Source of the DNA: Aquatica leii
Taxonomy: Eukaryota; Arthropoda; Insecta; Coleoptera; Lampyridae
Assembly (NCBI GenBank): GCA_035610365.1
Contig: CM069433.1
Location: 130,652,545-130,716,544, forward strand
Length of the DNA: 64,000 nucleotides
Direction: 5' to 3'
Numbering within the stretch: the stretch's first letter is position 1; every line of letters begins with the position of its first letter. The notes under the pieces are model-generated. The model had not been told where the DNA came from, ran no database searches, and was given only the letters and a program-made list of their open reading frames with translations. The position numbers were made by a program, and so were the translations under genes. Positions 1 through 10,359 of the stretch are shown in pieces.

Positions 1-1310
1 CAGTCCCTGGAGTAGTTGTTTTAGCGTAATCTGCAGATTTGGATATGCTACTAACAGATTTTTCTTTACAAGAAACTGCAATGCTTTAAATCCGGATGTG
101 CATGGAACTATGAAACGAACAATTTTAATTATTCAAACAAGTCTGTAGCATCCAAGTCTCCATCTAGAACATTGTGCGATTTTAATAGCACTATATAATC
201 CTTCATCCCTATATTTAATGAAATAGACGTTTTTCTTCTGCAAGTGTTTTGTTGCTAAACGAGTGTCCATCTCTTGATTTTAAAGATTTTTACTCACGAT
301 ATTCACTTGAGATAGCAACTCGAACCAAAAGATGAGACTTAATAAAAACTTAAATTTTTTATTTAGTTATTAGCATTTTTATTTAGGGCAGTTATGTACT
401 GTAGATCTGTATCGCCCGTATGTTATACCGACATTCCCATCTGGTTTTGTACAGTGGTTTAGGAGTCAGACTTCGTACATGTTCTTATAGTATATTCCTT
501 GAATATGTATGCTAATAATTTTTTCCGATTAACCTCGTTTAGTTGTATCGTGCACTATTTTAAAGGTTAAAAAGAATTCGTTTATTTGTACGTTGGTTTC
601 ATGTATATCCACGTACCGAAGCACAACTTGCTCTTGACGGCTTATGTCAGGAGTGCAGTCCAACAGAATTGAATAATATTTAGCCGCTTTTATTTTGCCA
701 ATACTAATGATCTCAATTTAGATGGAGTGCGACAAGAAAAGTGGTCTTCTCCTTGTTAAACGTTCTTTCATTACATCATCAAATCTGGCTATAAGTTTAA
801 TTAGTTTTAGGAAATTTTCATTATGGGAAGATTAGTTTGTCTGAGTTTCTTCAAAAAGTTCTGTCCAGCCAGATATAAAACGGCGCCAAATATAGCTACC
901 TTCGAAAAATTTTGCAATATGGTCTCCCGTTCTAAAAATTTTTGTAGTTTTTGATTGATGACATCGTCACTTTTCAAATTAGATTCTGTTTGAAACCACG
1001 TATGCACTACCTGTAAATGTATTGATGATGGTGCGTGCAGTTTGTTTCCCTGCGATAAATACGACCAATCATAAAACCCATCTTCGATTTCTGCTGTGCA
1101 GTGCTGTACGTACCAGCAAATGCGCGGGGACCCGAAATAGGCAATAATGTTTTTTGCGTGTAGATGTATACATATATTTCTCCGTTGGGAGTAGAATGGC
1201 TCGACGATAATGGTAGAACGCGTAGCCGGGTTTCATAGAACACTCCAAATCTTTCTCGCCACGGCTCTGAGTAGCAATATGAAACTGTGCCACTGCATTA
1301 TGTTAATTTA
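1..1310 (-). pseudogene. hAT-type (ZMYM/DUF4371-like) transposase relic, truncated by window edge
   Basis: Conceptual translation of the minus strand, moving between frames, gives the order expected for zinc-finger MYM-type/DUF4371 hAT-like transposases. Around 1240-1020 there is a TTF-type zinc-finger-like stretch (TPNGEIYVYIYTQK, then SKMGFMIGRIYRRE). Around 1000-810 is a helical linker (VINQKLQKFLERETILQNFS). Around 700-620 is the RNaseH-fold start (KYYSILLDCTPDISRQEQVV). Near 455-430 is YKTRWECR. Around 305-190 are NIVSKNL, MDTRLATKHL and YRDEGL. At 60-1 is the hAT C-terminal dimerisation start (LVAYPNLQITLKQL). These motifs are family signatures recognised by eye. Several stops and frameshifts make it a pseudogene. 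The last part of the dimerisation domain would lie before base 1. No terminal repeats are visible. Family assignment is fairly sure; the exact ends are not. Confidence 0.72.
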
Positions 1311-2291
1311 GTATAGATGAAAACGCTACAACTTCACAAAACAAGGAATTCATCATCTTCTTTAACTTTAAAGGCTGAATTTCTGTTTCGTTGATTGCTG
1401 TAATTTTTGTTGTTTTACTTGGCCAACGAAAACTCTATTTACAGCGTTTTCAGAGGAAATTTTATTTAAAATTTGATTCTAATTTAATTTCGCGATTTTA
1501 GTGCGATTACATTTTTCTTTATGGTTAACTAAGATTGTTTTCCATGCCAGTTTACCGGGCTTAAAACAATTCGACCTCAAGTAGTGTGTGTAGAATTTTT
1601 TGGCTGACACACAAACTCAATATTATTTTCTTGGCAGATAGGAAATACGTTATTTAAAACGTGTAAAGTTATCTCCTAACCAAATTTCTCGCTGGTCACG
1701 TTGCTATGCGTGTGACAAAAATGTTGTAGTAAACCAATCTGAAAAAGTTTGGACATTCACTATACTGTACCGGAATAGGAATTGATTTTTTGACGCAATG
1801 CGGTTGATCTTTTGCACCTTGTCTGCTCCATTAAATCCAATATTTTTATCGATGTAGCACTTTGTGAAATTGCAAACGCGTTCATGGAATTTGGTTTCCT
1901 TCCAACACATCTCATTTTAGCTAGGATCGTCTATTTGTAATAATTTTGAAATAATCTATAACAATTGTTCATAAAATATCGACCGGAGTTCTTTTTATTT
2001 TTGCACCCAATTTATGAGTTACCTCATTCTTATATTATTTTAATAGGGATTATCTACCATGCAAATTATTATTAAATTCTATTACGTTACACTCTGTGCT
2101 ATTTAGATTTGTTATCTAATAAGGACAATTGAAATGTCTTTTTGTCGCAGGTTGAAGCAACTTTAATGAATGGCTTTTTTCCACTGTAAATATGGATTAG
2201 CCGTCATTTTTACTTATGCACTAACCAAGAAGTTTGTTGCAAAGTGTACCAAATTACAATTAATATCACAATTTTTCATTTTGGATAATTT
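1311..2291. other. AT-rich non-coding stretch
   Basis: No recognised gene. A 68-codon minus-strand reading frame at 1704-1910 has no family resemblance I can name. The stretch may hold further decayed upstream sequence of the hAT relic, but I cannot support that. Confidence 0.5.
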
Positions 2292-2310
2292 AATGCCCAC
2301 TTGCACCGTT
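2292..2310 (+). repeat. Left terminal inverted repeat of Harbinger element
   Basis: AATGCCCACTTGCACCGTT matches the reverse complement of 5041-5059 at all 19 positions. A subterminal copy of its inner part (TTGCACCGTA) follows at 2363-2372 and may be a transposase or Myb-protein binding site (inference). Confidence 0.92.
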
Positions 2311-2627
2311 ATAGTAAAGCCAAGATTCAAACTAAAGCCCGAATTAAACTGTTTGATAATGTTTGCACCGTAACAAATGCTTGCTTTAAACCCGACTTTA
2401 ATAAAGCCTAGTAATTTGGCGTCTTAAACATGACTTAACCTAAAAAAACACAAAACCGTTAATAAAACTTGAAAGTTTGGCCACGTTTGCAGTTTGACGC
2501 AAGTTAATTTTTTTGTTAAATAACATTAATTGGTAAGTAGGTACTTTTTATTTTTTTTATATATATTTAAATAATTAATAAAACATGTAATTATAATATA
2601 ACGTGGTATTTATAGTTTCACTATTAA

Positions 2628-3683
2628 TTCATACAAGCACCAAGATTTGAAGCAGCAGAGAAAAGGATAATATTTAATATAATTGAGAAATATGCTCACA
2701 TTATTAAAAATAAAAAAACGGATGCAGTAACCTGCGAAGAAAAAAACAAAGCTTGGGTTGCAGTTGCTGCAGAATTAAACAGATCTTGTCCAAGTAGTCA
2801 TTACAGGACTGCGGAATCGATAAGTAAATTCTGGAAAAATTCAAAGAAAACGGCAAGACATCAAGCTGCACAGGAGAGACAAGAAAGGATAAAAACTGGT
2901 GGAGGAACACCTTAAATTGAGATTAAAAATAAACATTATGAGACAGTATTGTCTATTATAAATGGAAAAACTGTATTTGGACATGAAAACCCTTTTGACA
3001 CCGACAAGGTGGGCGACATCACTGAAATTGAAAGTGACAATGGTGTGGATGAAGTGGTTGATGAAACCGATGAAAACATTGAAATTATTTTTGAAGATCT
3101 GGATGTAATTTTACTTTAATTAATTGTTTTCTCATTTACAATTTTGTTTTAGAATTCTCAATTGGCAGGCAGTTTTGTTAATAATAAACATTCGGAAGCT
3201 AGTTGTTCGATGTCAAGTAGCAATGTAAAAAGGCCATTAGTAAATTTACCAAATAAGACTTGTAAAAAGTATAAATCAGGCCACACCCAAACTTCCTTAA
3301 CTTCTGATTTAGAAAATGCAAAACATTCAACTGGAAAAGTACGTACAAATATAAATTTTATATTTTAGTCGATACATAATCCATAATTTTTATAGAAAGA
3401 TATTGATTTTGCTCGGCGTCGACCTACAGTTTACGTCAAGGCACTAACATCTTCGTTGGTAGCAGAAAAGTACGAAGTGCTGCTTGGTAAAAGACTGAGC
3501 ATTGCATCTTTTCAAGATGAACTTTTAAAACAACAAGTGAAACACCAAGCAGAGGAACATCGATTCAAAATACAACTTTTAAAAACTCAGTTGGAACAGC
3601 AAGCCGAAAACCATAAATTAAAAGTTGAAGCTTTAAAGTTAGATATTGCTATAAAAAAACGAAATTTGGAAAACAAATATTAA
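2628..3683 (+). pseudogene. Harbinger accessory Myb/SANT-like DNA-binding protein gene (three exons, one nonsense codon)
   Basis: This is the second gene of Harbinger elements; in the family the Myb-like protein binds transposon DNA and helps bring the transposase into the nucleus. Three exons can be read: about 2628-3104, 3153-3338 and 3396-3683, with donors GTAATT and GTACGT, acceptors TTTTAG and TATAG, and a consistent reading frame (exons 2 and 3 are 62 and 96 codons). Exon 1 holds a Myb/SANT-type trihelix with KAWVAVAAELNRSC and ESISKFWKNSKK, then an acidic stretch near 3020-3100. Exon 3 encodes a Lys/Gln/Glu-rich coiled coil (QQVKHQAEEHRFKIQLLKTQ) of the kind that ends these proteins. 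A TAA at 2913-2915 interrupts exon 1 just after TGGGTP. No in-frame ATG precedes the Myb region, so the start is lost or on an unseen exon. An AATAAA-like signal follows the stop. Confidence 0.8.
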
Positions 3684-3732
3684 ATAAAATAATACGCTTT
3701 TTTTAAAGAAAACTTTTCTATTAACGTATTTG

Positions 3733-4848
3733 TTATAATAAATGTGCAAAATAATTGTCAATTAAATCTTGTATGTTTTCAGGAGGTGGAGGTACTTCCT
3801 CATTAGATTCTACTGCAATATTATGCAATACAGCAGTTGCAACTATAATGGTAAATCTTGTTTGCAATTTTACTTTCATTCCATTTGCAACTACAGGAAA
3901 TCTTCTTTTCCATACCCCAAACAGTCTTTCTACACAATTTCTAGTTTTAATATGTGAATCATTATAACGTATTTCTGCTGGAGTTTGTGGGTTACGTAAT
4001 GGTGTAAAAAAATTTGTCTTAACTGGTAACCACCATCACCTAAAAATAATTAGTTAATTAATTTAATAAGTAACATTTATTTTTTACCTAAAAGTACACT
4101 ATTGCGAAAATGTCCAGTATCCATGCGGGCTTTTATTCTACTATTGTTATAAATTGTAGCATCATGAACAGATCCAGCCCACCTTGCTACAATATCGAGA
4201 ATCATTAATTTAGAATTACATACAGCTTGTACATTAATAGAAAATTTATCTTTTCGATTTCTAAAAATCTCTCCATCCTTGCCGCCTGGAGACTCCATTA
4301 AAACGTGGGTGCAATCAATAGCTCCTATAACTCTTGGAAAAGAGGCTATTTCAAAAAAATTTCTTTGCGTTTCTTCTATTTCATTTCCCTGTGGCATTTT
4401 TATATATCTGGTACTTAATCTTGCAATGGCTTCAGATACCCGAACAACAATTCGGGAAACTGTTAACATGTGCATCTTTGCAATGTCGCTTATAGTAATA
4501 AGAAAACTTCCTGATGCGTAGAAGCGTAAACAAGTTAATAATTGATTAATTGGTGTCACACACTGATTTCTGAAAAAAGTAAAATATTTTCAATACATAG
4601 CTAAGGTATTAATATAAATTCCAAACATACATATCACTTGGATGTTCAATTTGTTCTTCAATAAGAGGTAGAAAATCCAGAACAGTTCTCTTTGTTAAAC
4701 GATATCGTTGAAAAAAACTTAATTTGTCTAAGTCATAAAAATCTTCTGTTCTGCTGTATTGTATCCTCCGTGAAAATCCAAAATCAATTATTTCTAACAC
4801 GTCAAAATCGTCGTCAAAGAGATCATCCCATTCAATAAATTCCATCAT
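3733..4848 (-). pseudogene. Harbinger DDE transposase, three exons, apparently one 1-base frameshift
   Basis: This encodes the nuclease that cuts and joins the element (DDE_Tnp_4/HARBI1-like). Exons on the minus strand are 4848-4631, 4569-4088 and 4039-3733. Introns are GT-AG (gtatgt...ttcag and gtaaaa...tttag) and restore the frame across CVTPINQLLTCLRFYASGSF. Exon 1 begins at tandem ATGs (4848 and 4845). The helix-turn-helix-like region is SDIAKMHMLTVSRIVVRVSE. Catalytic motifs are visible: FPRVIGAIDCTHV (first D), LLGDGGYQ (second D) and RNCVERLFGVWKRRFP (E). Total length, about 340 residues, is normal for the family. Right after GDGGY the frame slips by one base before NFFTPLRNPQTPAEIRYND, and the summed exon length is one short of a multiple of three. 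All other parts read open. It is a pseudogene unless that base is an assembly error. Confidence 0.9.
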
Positions 4849-5040
4849 ACTTATTTAAAAAATTTCAAATAAAACTTTTGACAACATTCGACGTCAAACA
4901 TTTACAATGTTGCCGAATGTTTCAAACAAATATTCTAGGCTTTATAAAGTTTGACTTTATCATATACGGTGCAAGCAATATCGTATTAAACCCGACTTAT
5001 TTTTAAAACCTAGATTTACAAAGTCGAGATTTATCTGAAA

Positions 5041-5059
5041 AACGGTGCAAGTGGGCATT
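5041..5059 (-). repeat. Right terminal inverted repeat of Harbinger element
   Basis: AACGGTGCAAGTGGGCATT is the exact reverse complement of 2292-2310. A partial copy, TACGGTGCAA, sits inside at 4965-4974. Confidence 0.92.
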
Positions 5060-6412
5060 AGTGTCGTTAATTCGGCCTAAGCCGAGCTTTTGTCACACGT
5101 CGCAGTGGATATGTTCAAAGCCGGGAATAAACTGATAGATTGCACCTTGAAATCCCGCTTTTATAGACTGGCTCCGATCGATAAAACCTTCCAAATATTC
5201 GTCAGAGACTCGGCTTGTGAAAAACAACCACAGTAGAATTATCCAGAATGAAAAACTGTAATACAAAAGTAACCAGTGAAAACCTACATTTTATTACAAA
5301 TGTAATGATATGTATTTATAAATGTTGACTTATTGTTTAAAGCTCCGAAGAAACTGTAACAACCACTCACTTTATTGTCAGTTTTTGTATTGCAAAAACA
5401 AGATACTTTATCCTAGAAAACAAACACATCTGCTGCTTCTACATGAAACTAACGCTACTTCTAAAATTTTACTTATTTGCTGTTTGTGTGACAATTGAAT
5501 GAGAACTTTCGCCCGACATCTCCAAAGTCTTGTTTAGAGTAAATATTACAGTCCAAAACACATCAAGCGTTGGCAGCTACTTGATTACAGTTTTAATTGC
5601 TAGGATGAAATCTTCTTTTGAACGATTGCTCTTTTGGGGCGAGCAGTTAGAATCATCGTGTTTGGAGGTTCTTTTATCCTATTTACGTAATGCAACATAA
5701 GATCTGCTAAAGTCTTTATTCACCACAGGGTGAAGTATTATACACGATGATATTTAGCCAATATTTGAGAGCTTTAATATACTGTTCTTTCTTCCGTGTT
5801 TTACCAATATCAAAGTTAAAATGCGCTGTACAATGAATATTTAAGTCTTAAGTAAAACTGTGTGAGCCTTATTAAACTTAAAACAAATGATTTTTACGAT
5901 GAGTTTGTGAAGGAAAAATATTAAAACTAGTGCAAGTGCAGTCTTTGATGTCACACGCATTGTTTGGTTTAGTACAGTATCAAATTTTGGTGGCGGCACT
6001 GTTCATCCAAATTGAGGAGCAATTGTCAACTGTCGAGTGTACTCGATTTAAGGCAGATGTTTGTAGTACTGATACCAAACTGCAGTTAGGCTGAACAATA
6101 TTACTTCTGTTTTAAGGCTTCAAATTCTCTTGCAATACATGTTGTAAAAGCGATAATTTGATTCTTACAGGTCGGAACCCAGATTGTTTCGCGAAAATTG
6201 AGTATAGTATGATAAGCCTGAGTAATATGGATTAATTTTTCTAACAGATTAAGGCTTGATGATGGCTCTATATTTTCTGGCTAGTTCATAAGTATACTTG
6301 ATAGTAATTCATTACTCAAAGTGGAGTTCTATTTAAAATGATTTGTTAACAAGTTTATTTGGGTGGTATTTTTATTTATATTCCAATTTTTTAATCTTAG
6401 GTTTTATTTATA

Positions 6413-6445
6413 CTGATGATGCTAATTCTTATTAGCGAAACATGT
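6413..6445 (+). other. Hammerhead-ribozyme-like core motif with hairpin
   Basis: CTGATGA (6413-6419) is followed by one T, then a perfect 6-bp stem GCTAAT/ATTAGC with TCTT loop (6421-6436), then GAAAC. The order CUGAUGA, stem, GAAA is the conserved core of hammerhead ribozymes. However, one base is inserted before stem II, and no convincing stem I or III closes around it. It may be the decayed end of a retroelement that carried such a motif, or chance. Confidence 0.25.
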
Positions 6446-8294
6446 TTAATTGAGTTCTTCAAATAAAATATTAAAAAGCAAATAAATTTGTGGAGAAGAC
6501 TTTAAGAAATTTAAAATATTATTTTAAGCATATTTGGCTTCAATATTGTGACCACATTTGATTGTTTGAACTAGGAACAAAATATCTTTAGTATCGAGGA
6601 AAACACTGAGGCGAATCGTCTTGTGCGCTTACTACAATTAGCTAGAAATTTTCGATTGATAACATCAAAGCCGGGTGTATTTTATCCTCGATTTTATCTT
6701 TGCTAAACCAGGTGGTGCGTTACAGATTTTTATAGTGGGAGCGTTTTACTTAAGCTGATTTTTTTACCTTTAAGTTTACGGAAAGATTTCAAACATTTAT
6801 GCTTAAATGTTAAAAGTCAACGTTATCCACAATGCGTGGCGATGCTTCTCCTGACAGTATCTAATACAAAAAAAATGTTTTTTAGTTGTACAAGATTACA
6901 TAGGCGTGATACATCATTTAAAACTACTGATTTTGTAATAACTCGTTCTCTGCACCTTTTTTTTTAATGTAGACTTATACACTCTCAAAGAACCTGTTAA
7001 ATTGTAGAAATATAATTCACCAAATCTTTTAAAGCTTCGTGCATGTTATATAATCAACGATGATCGGTTTTTATATTTTTAAAACTGTTAGAAACGAAAA
7101 TTCTGTTTTACGCCATTAATACAATATTACTAAGATTTCAAAGATATTCTTTTTAAAGGAGTTTGAAGCTACTATTTACTGTTATTTTAAGTTTTATACA
7201 GCCAAAGCCAAACCATTTACTTATTTAAAATATTTGCCTTATATGTTTTATTATCTAATTTTAAAGTTCGTGTCGTGATCGAGAGGTTTCTAGTATTTGT
7301 AGGCAAAGGTATGGTATCCTTAAAAGTAGGTATTTAATTTACGCTGTAAATCGCTTTAGATTTTTGCCAATAGTTTAAAAAAATTAATATTTCTGTAAGA
7401 TTAGCTTTATTAGGATTCTTTGTCAGTTTCCAACTTGCCTAATGATTTCATATTGCATAATGGGAAAAAAGTGTCTTGTAAAAGTTTTAAACCTATTAAT
7501 CTTTTAAAATAAATCTGTCACTGGTAAAATCGACAGGTAGAAACACCAAAAACAAATTAGGAAGGCAAAGTTCTTTTGGTTGCGGATTAAAACTATGACC
7601 GTAGCACGAATACAATGTTTATATAATGTATAAACTTCAAAGAATTTTTTAGTTATTTTTAGATATTCCATTTCGGCAAAGATTTAATTTGCAAAAGCCT
7701 TTTAGGTATTGTTTATTACATTAAACATTTTTATTTCTTAATCAAAGGGGACTAAAAATTTATGGATAGTGAAGACAAAATTAATGGTACGTGAAAACGA
7801 GACCTTCTTTATAAAAAAATTGAATTAAGCAACTGACTTGCGTTTTATTTATAGCTCGTAATTACCGATTCTAAAAAATTAGAGTTGTAATGCGATATCT
7901 GCCGTGAATAAAAGCATCAGTTAAATATTTAATGCGTATTCAGATTATATAATAAGATAAAACTGTTCAATGCTCAAAATTATAAGCAATAATTAATTTA
8001 GAACGCAAACACGTAAAATTAAACTCGCGCTTTCGACAAATCGACGAAATTTATTAAATTAGGTAACACCGTTGTTCTTATTGAATGTTTTACGTAAAAT
8101 TTTCGGATTCATCGATGCAACGATCAAAATTTGTTTTGACAAAGGTAGAATTGATTATCAAGTACTCCTACAACTATCAACACACAACAAATCCGGTCTG
8201 TAGAACAATTTACATAATTCAACTTTCGTTCGAACATGGGCCCGATAATTAGGAGACTTCGTAAACACAGCTTTGTGGTTTGAAGTAATATCTT

Positions 8295-8390
8295 AAAGGC
8301 TATAAATAATATACACCCTAAGGCTGGCAGAACTCATCACCACTCGACGAACATTAACGATTTGTCCGTATTTGGGCAACCGTCAAACAG
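8295..8390 (+). promoter_or_regulatory. Candidate TATA promoter with short first exon
   Basis: TATAAATA lies at 8301-8308 in a GC-flanked context. An initiator-like TCATCA lies about 30 bases downstream (8334 on). A GC-richer stretch then ends in CAG followed by GTAAAT (8388-8396), a good splice donor. This would make a 57-base untranslated first exon (8334-8390) with no ATG. Spacing is what is expected for an arthropod TATA/Inr promoter. No linked coding exon can be proven; a possible one is at 22814. This may equally be chance. Confidence 0.33.
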
Positions 8391-9850
8391 GTAAATGATT
8401 TAGTGTAGCGTCTCTGCACAATGATAGACAGCTGACTGAATCTGACACTTTTCATTAGTCATTGGTTATTAGTCAAATACATCACTTAATTGGGTGAAAT
8501 GTGACACAATAATACTCTAATTTTGTACTGTCAAATTATAATTAACACGTAAGTTACTTTAAATCGTGACACACTCAATTAACCTGAATGCACTAATGTC
8601 TCTCGTAGGTAACATCTTTAACATAAATTAATCTTTCTTAATAAAAGTAATACAATAGTATTTTGATTCAATCGTTTTGAGTAATGAGTAATGGTTTTTG
8701 ATTCTAATAAAACTATATATAGAACGGATTCTTTGAATGCCGCATATAAAATAACTTGCCGTTTAAATTATTACTATTTGCTGACCAGTGCTTTAGATAA
8801 CACCTGTTGGTTGTTGCAAAGTATTTAAGTAAAATCTCTACGATTTTACAACAAAAAACGAATTATAAATTTAGTCATGTGATCTATATTTATGAAGCAT
8901 TCCTTTAGTGTGCCATTGATCCAGTAAAAAAAGAAAATACCACGCGTGCTTCATTAATCTTTATAAACAACAAAAAGCGGAAAATTTATAAAGGTAGATG
9001 TAAAATAAAGGACGAAAGATTCAGTTAGTGAGTGCCAAGAGTCATCCATATATTAGATAATTACAAATAAATATTATAGAGCGAGAACTTTGTTGGCGTT
9101 TTCTCATAAACCAGATATTTTTAGATGATCTTATATGTTGGTTTAGGATTACATTAAGATGGCAAAAATTTATAATTTTTATAATCTTATTAGCGTAGAG
9201 TGATTCTTATTAATTTTTCCTCAGATAGATAGTTTGGTCACAAACTACTTAGTATTATAAAATATATATATTGGCTATTTAACTATAACTTTTTTCGGTG
9301 TTCTTTCTTGCCTGTTTAGTATAACGGATATGTGATCTATTTCTGACTTACATACTATCATCCATTAATTTATTTTATTCATGGTTGCATTCAAGGTTAT
9401 CGTGGGGATATAGTGTATCGATTAAAGTAAGGACTATCCGAACAGAAACTGCAAACGTTTAATCTAAATCTAATCTAAATATATTAGTGATAAATTTTGT
9501 AGACGTGAAAATGCGAACAATTCTGCTATTATTGTTTCTTTGTTATCTGATATTCTTATTCGAACGTGATATCATGAATCAAAGAAAATGTGTGTAAACA
9601 AATTATGCACAACTACTTTGTCAAAAAATTAATTTCATACAGACAATTATTCAAACGGTATAAAGTCAGTGTAAATAACTTCAAGAATTTTGTAATCAAG
9701 TTAAGAGATACCTGTTGTTTTAAAGATTGACGATATGAAGGAAAAATGGTTTGCAAGACTCGAAACTTGGCTAAGAAAGCTGTGTCTCCGTAATTGAGCG
9801 AGTGAAGAAAATTTATAGTTTGTAAATACAAAAAAAGTGAAAAAAACTGA

Positions 9851-10091
9851 AATGGGGAAGCCGAAGCTTTGAAACTTTTACGACCGCTTAGCGACGCTGT
9901 CGAATGCGTTGTGATAGATGACGAAACGTATGATAAAATGGACTCAAGATATTATCGGATCCCCAATTTTACATAAAACAGAAAGGTGATAATATTGGCC
10001 AGTCAGTGTCATCAGCAGAAATAAAAAAAATTGACGAAAAAGTTCTAATCTGCCAGACTATTTGCTTTTACGGATCATTAAATTACATATG
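9851..10091 (+). pseudogene. Tc1/mariner-like transposase fragment
   Basis: The frame starting at 9851 reads AVECVVIDDETYDKMDSRYY, resembling the region around the first catalytic Asp in mariner-like transposases (VMDDETYVK pattern). After a frameshift near 9970 it continues KKIDEKVLICQTICFYGS, matching the following beta-strand region (KVMVWQAICSCG pattern). A stop occurs near 10090. Only about 80 residues of the catalytic core remain; no terminal repeats are seen. Sequence to about 10350 is open for 83 codons (10100-10351) but I cannot match it to the family. Confidence 0.5.
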
Positions 10092-10359
10092 ACAAAGTCG
10101 TGTCTTACCATTATACAAAAAGTACAATGTATCAACAATATCCACTGCACATTACGCAAGTTCTGACTTTGTTAAAAAAACAACGTCAGTTATCTAGCAA
10201 AAGAGAAGTAGCTACCGAAGGCTTCAGAAATAGTTTAATTGCTGGAGAAGACACAAAATTAAAGAAAAACCGGCTTAAGGCGGGCAGTGTGGTTACATTA
10301 AAAGAAATTAAGAGCATATTTTTTTGCAAATATAGGAAATTGGACTTTTAAAGAAACCT

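Larger units (their letters stand above)
2292..5059. mobile_element. PIF/Harbinger DNA transposon, nearly complete
   Basis: The element is bounded by a perfect 19-bp inverted repeat: AATGCCCACTTGCACCGTT at 2292-2310 and its reverse complement at 5041-5059. A second inverted pair lies inside (TTGCACCGTA at 2363-2372, TACGGTGCAA at 4965-4974), as does a related pair around CTAGGCTTTAT. Flanks read TTA or TAA on the left and TTA on the right. This suits the TWA target duplication of Harbinger elements, but the exact base split is ambiguous by one position. Inside are the two genes typical of the superfamily, a DDE transposase and a Myb/SANT-like DNA-binding protein, convergent and about 50 bp apart. 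Length is about 2.77 kb. The combination of ends and both genes makes the call secure. Confidence 0.93.
5060..9840. other. AT-rich non-coding interval
   Basis: No reading frame here shows recognisable protein similarity. Two short items are listed separately: a hammerhead-like motif near 6413 and a TATA promoter candidate near 8301. GC content rises slightly around 8180-8400, where the promoter candidate sits. Confidence 0.5.

Noticed and set aside
9613..9831. 72-codon minus-strand frame beside the mariner-like fragment
   Set aside because: Opposite strand to the relic and no transposase motif.
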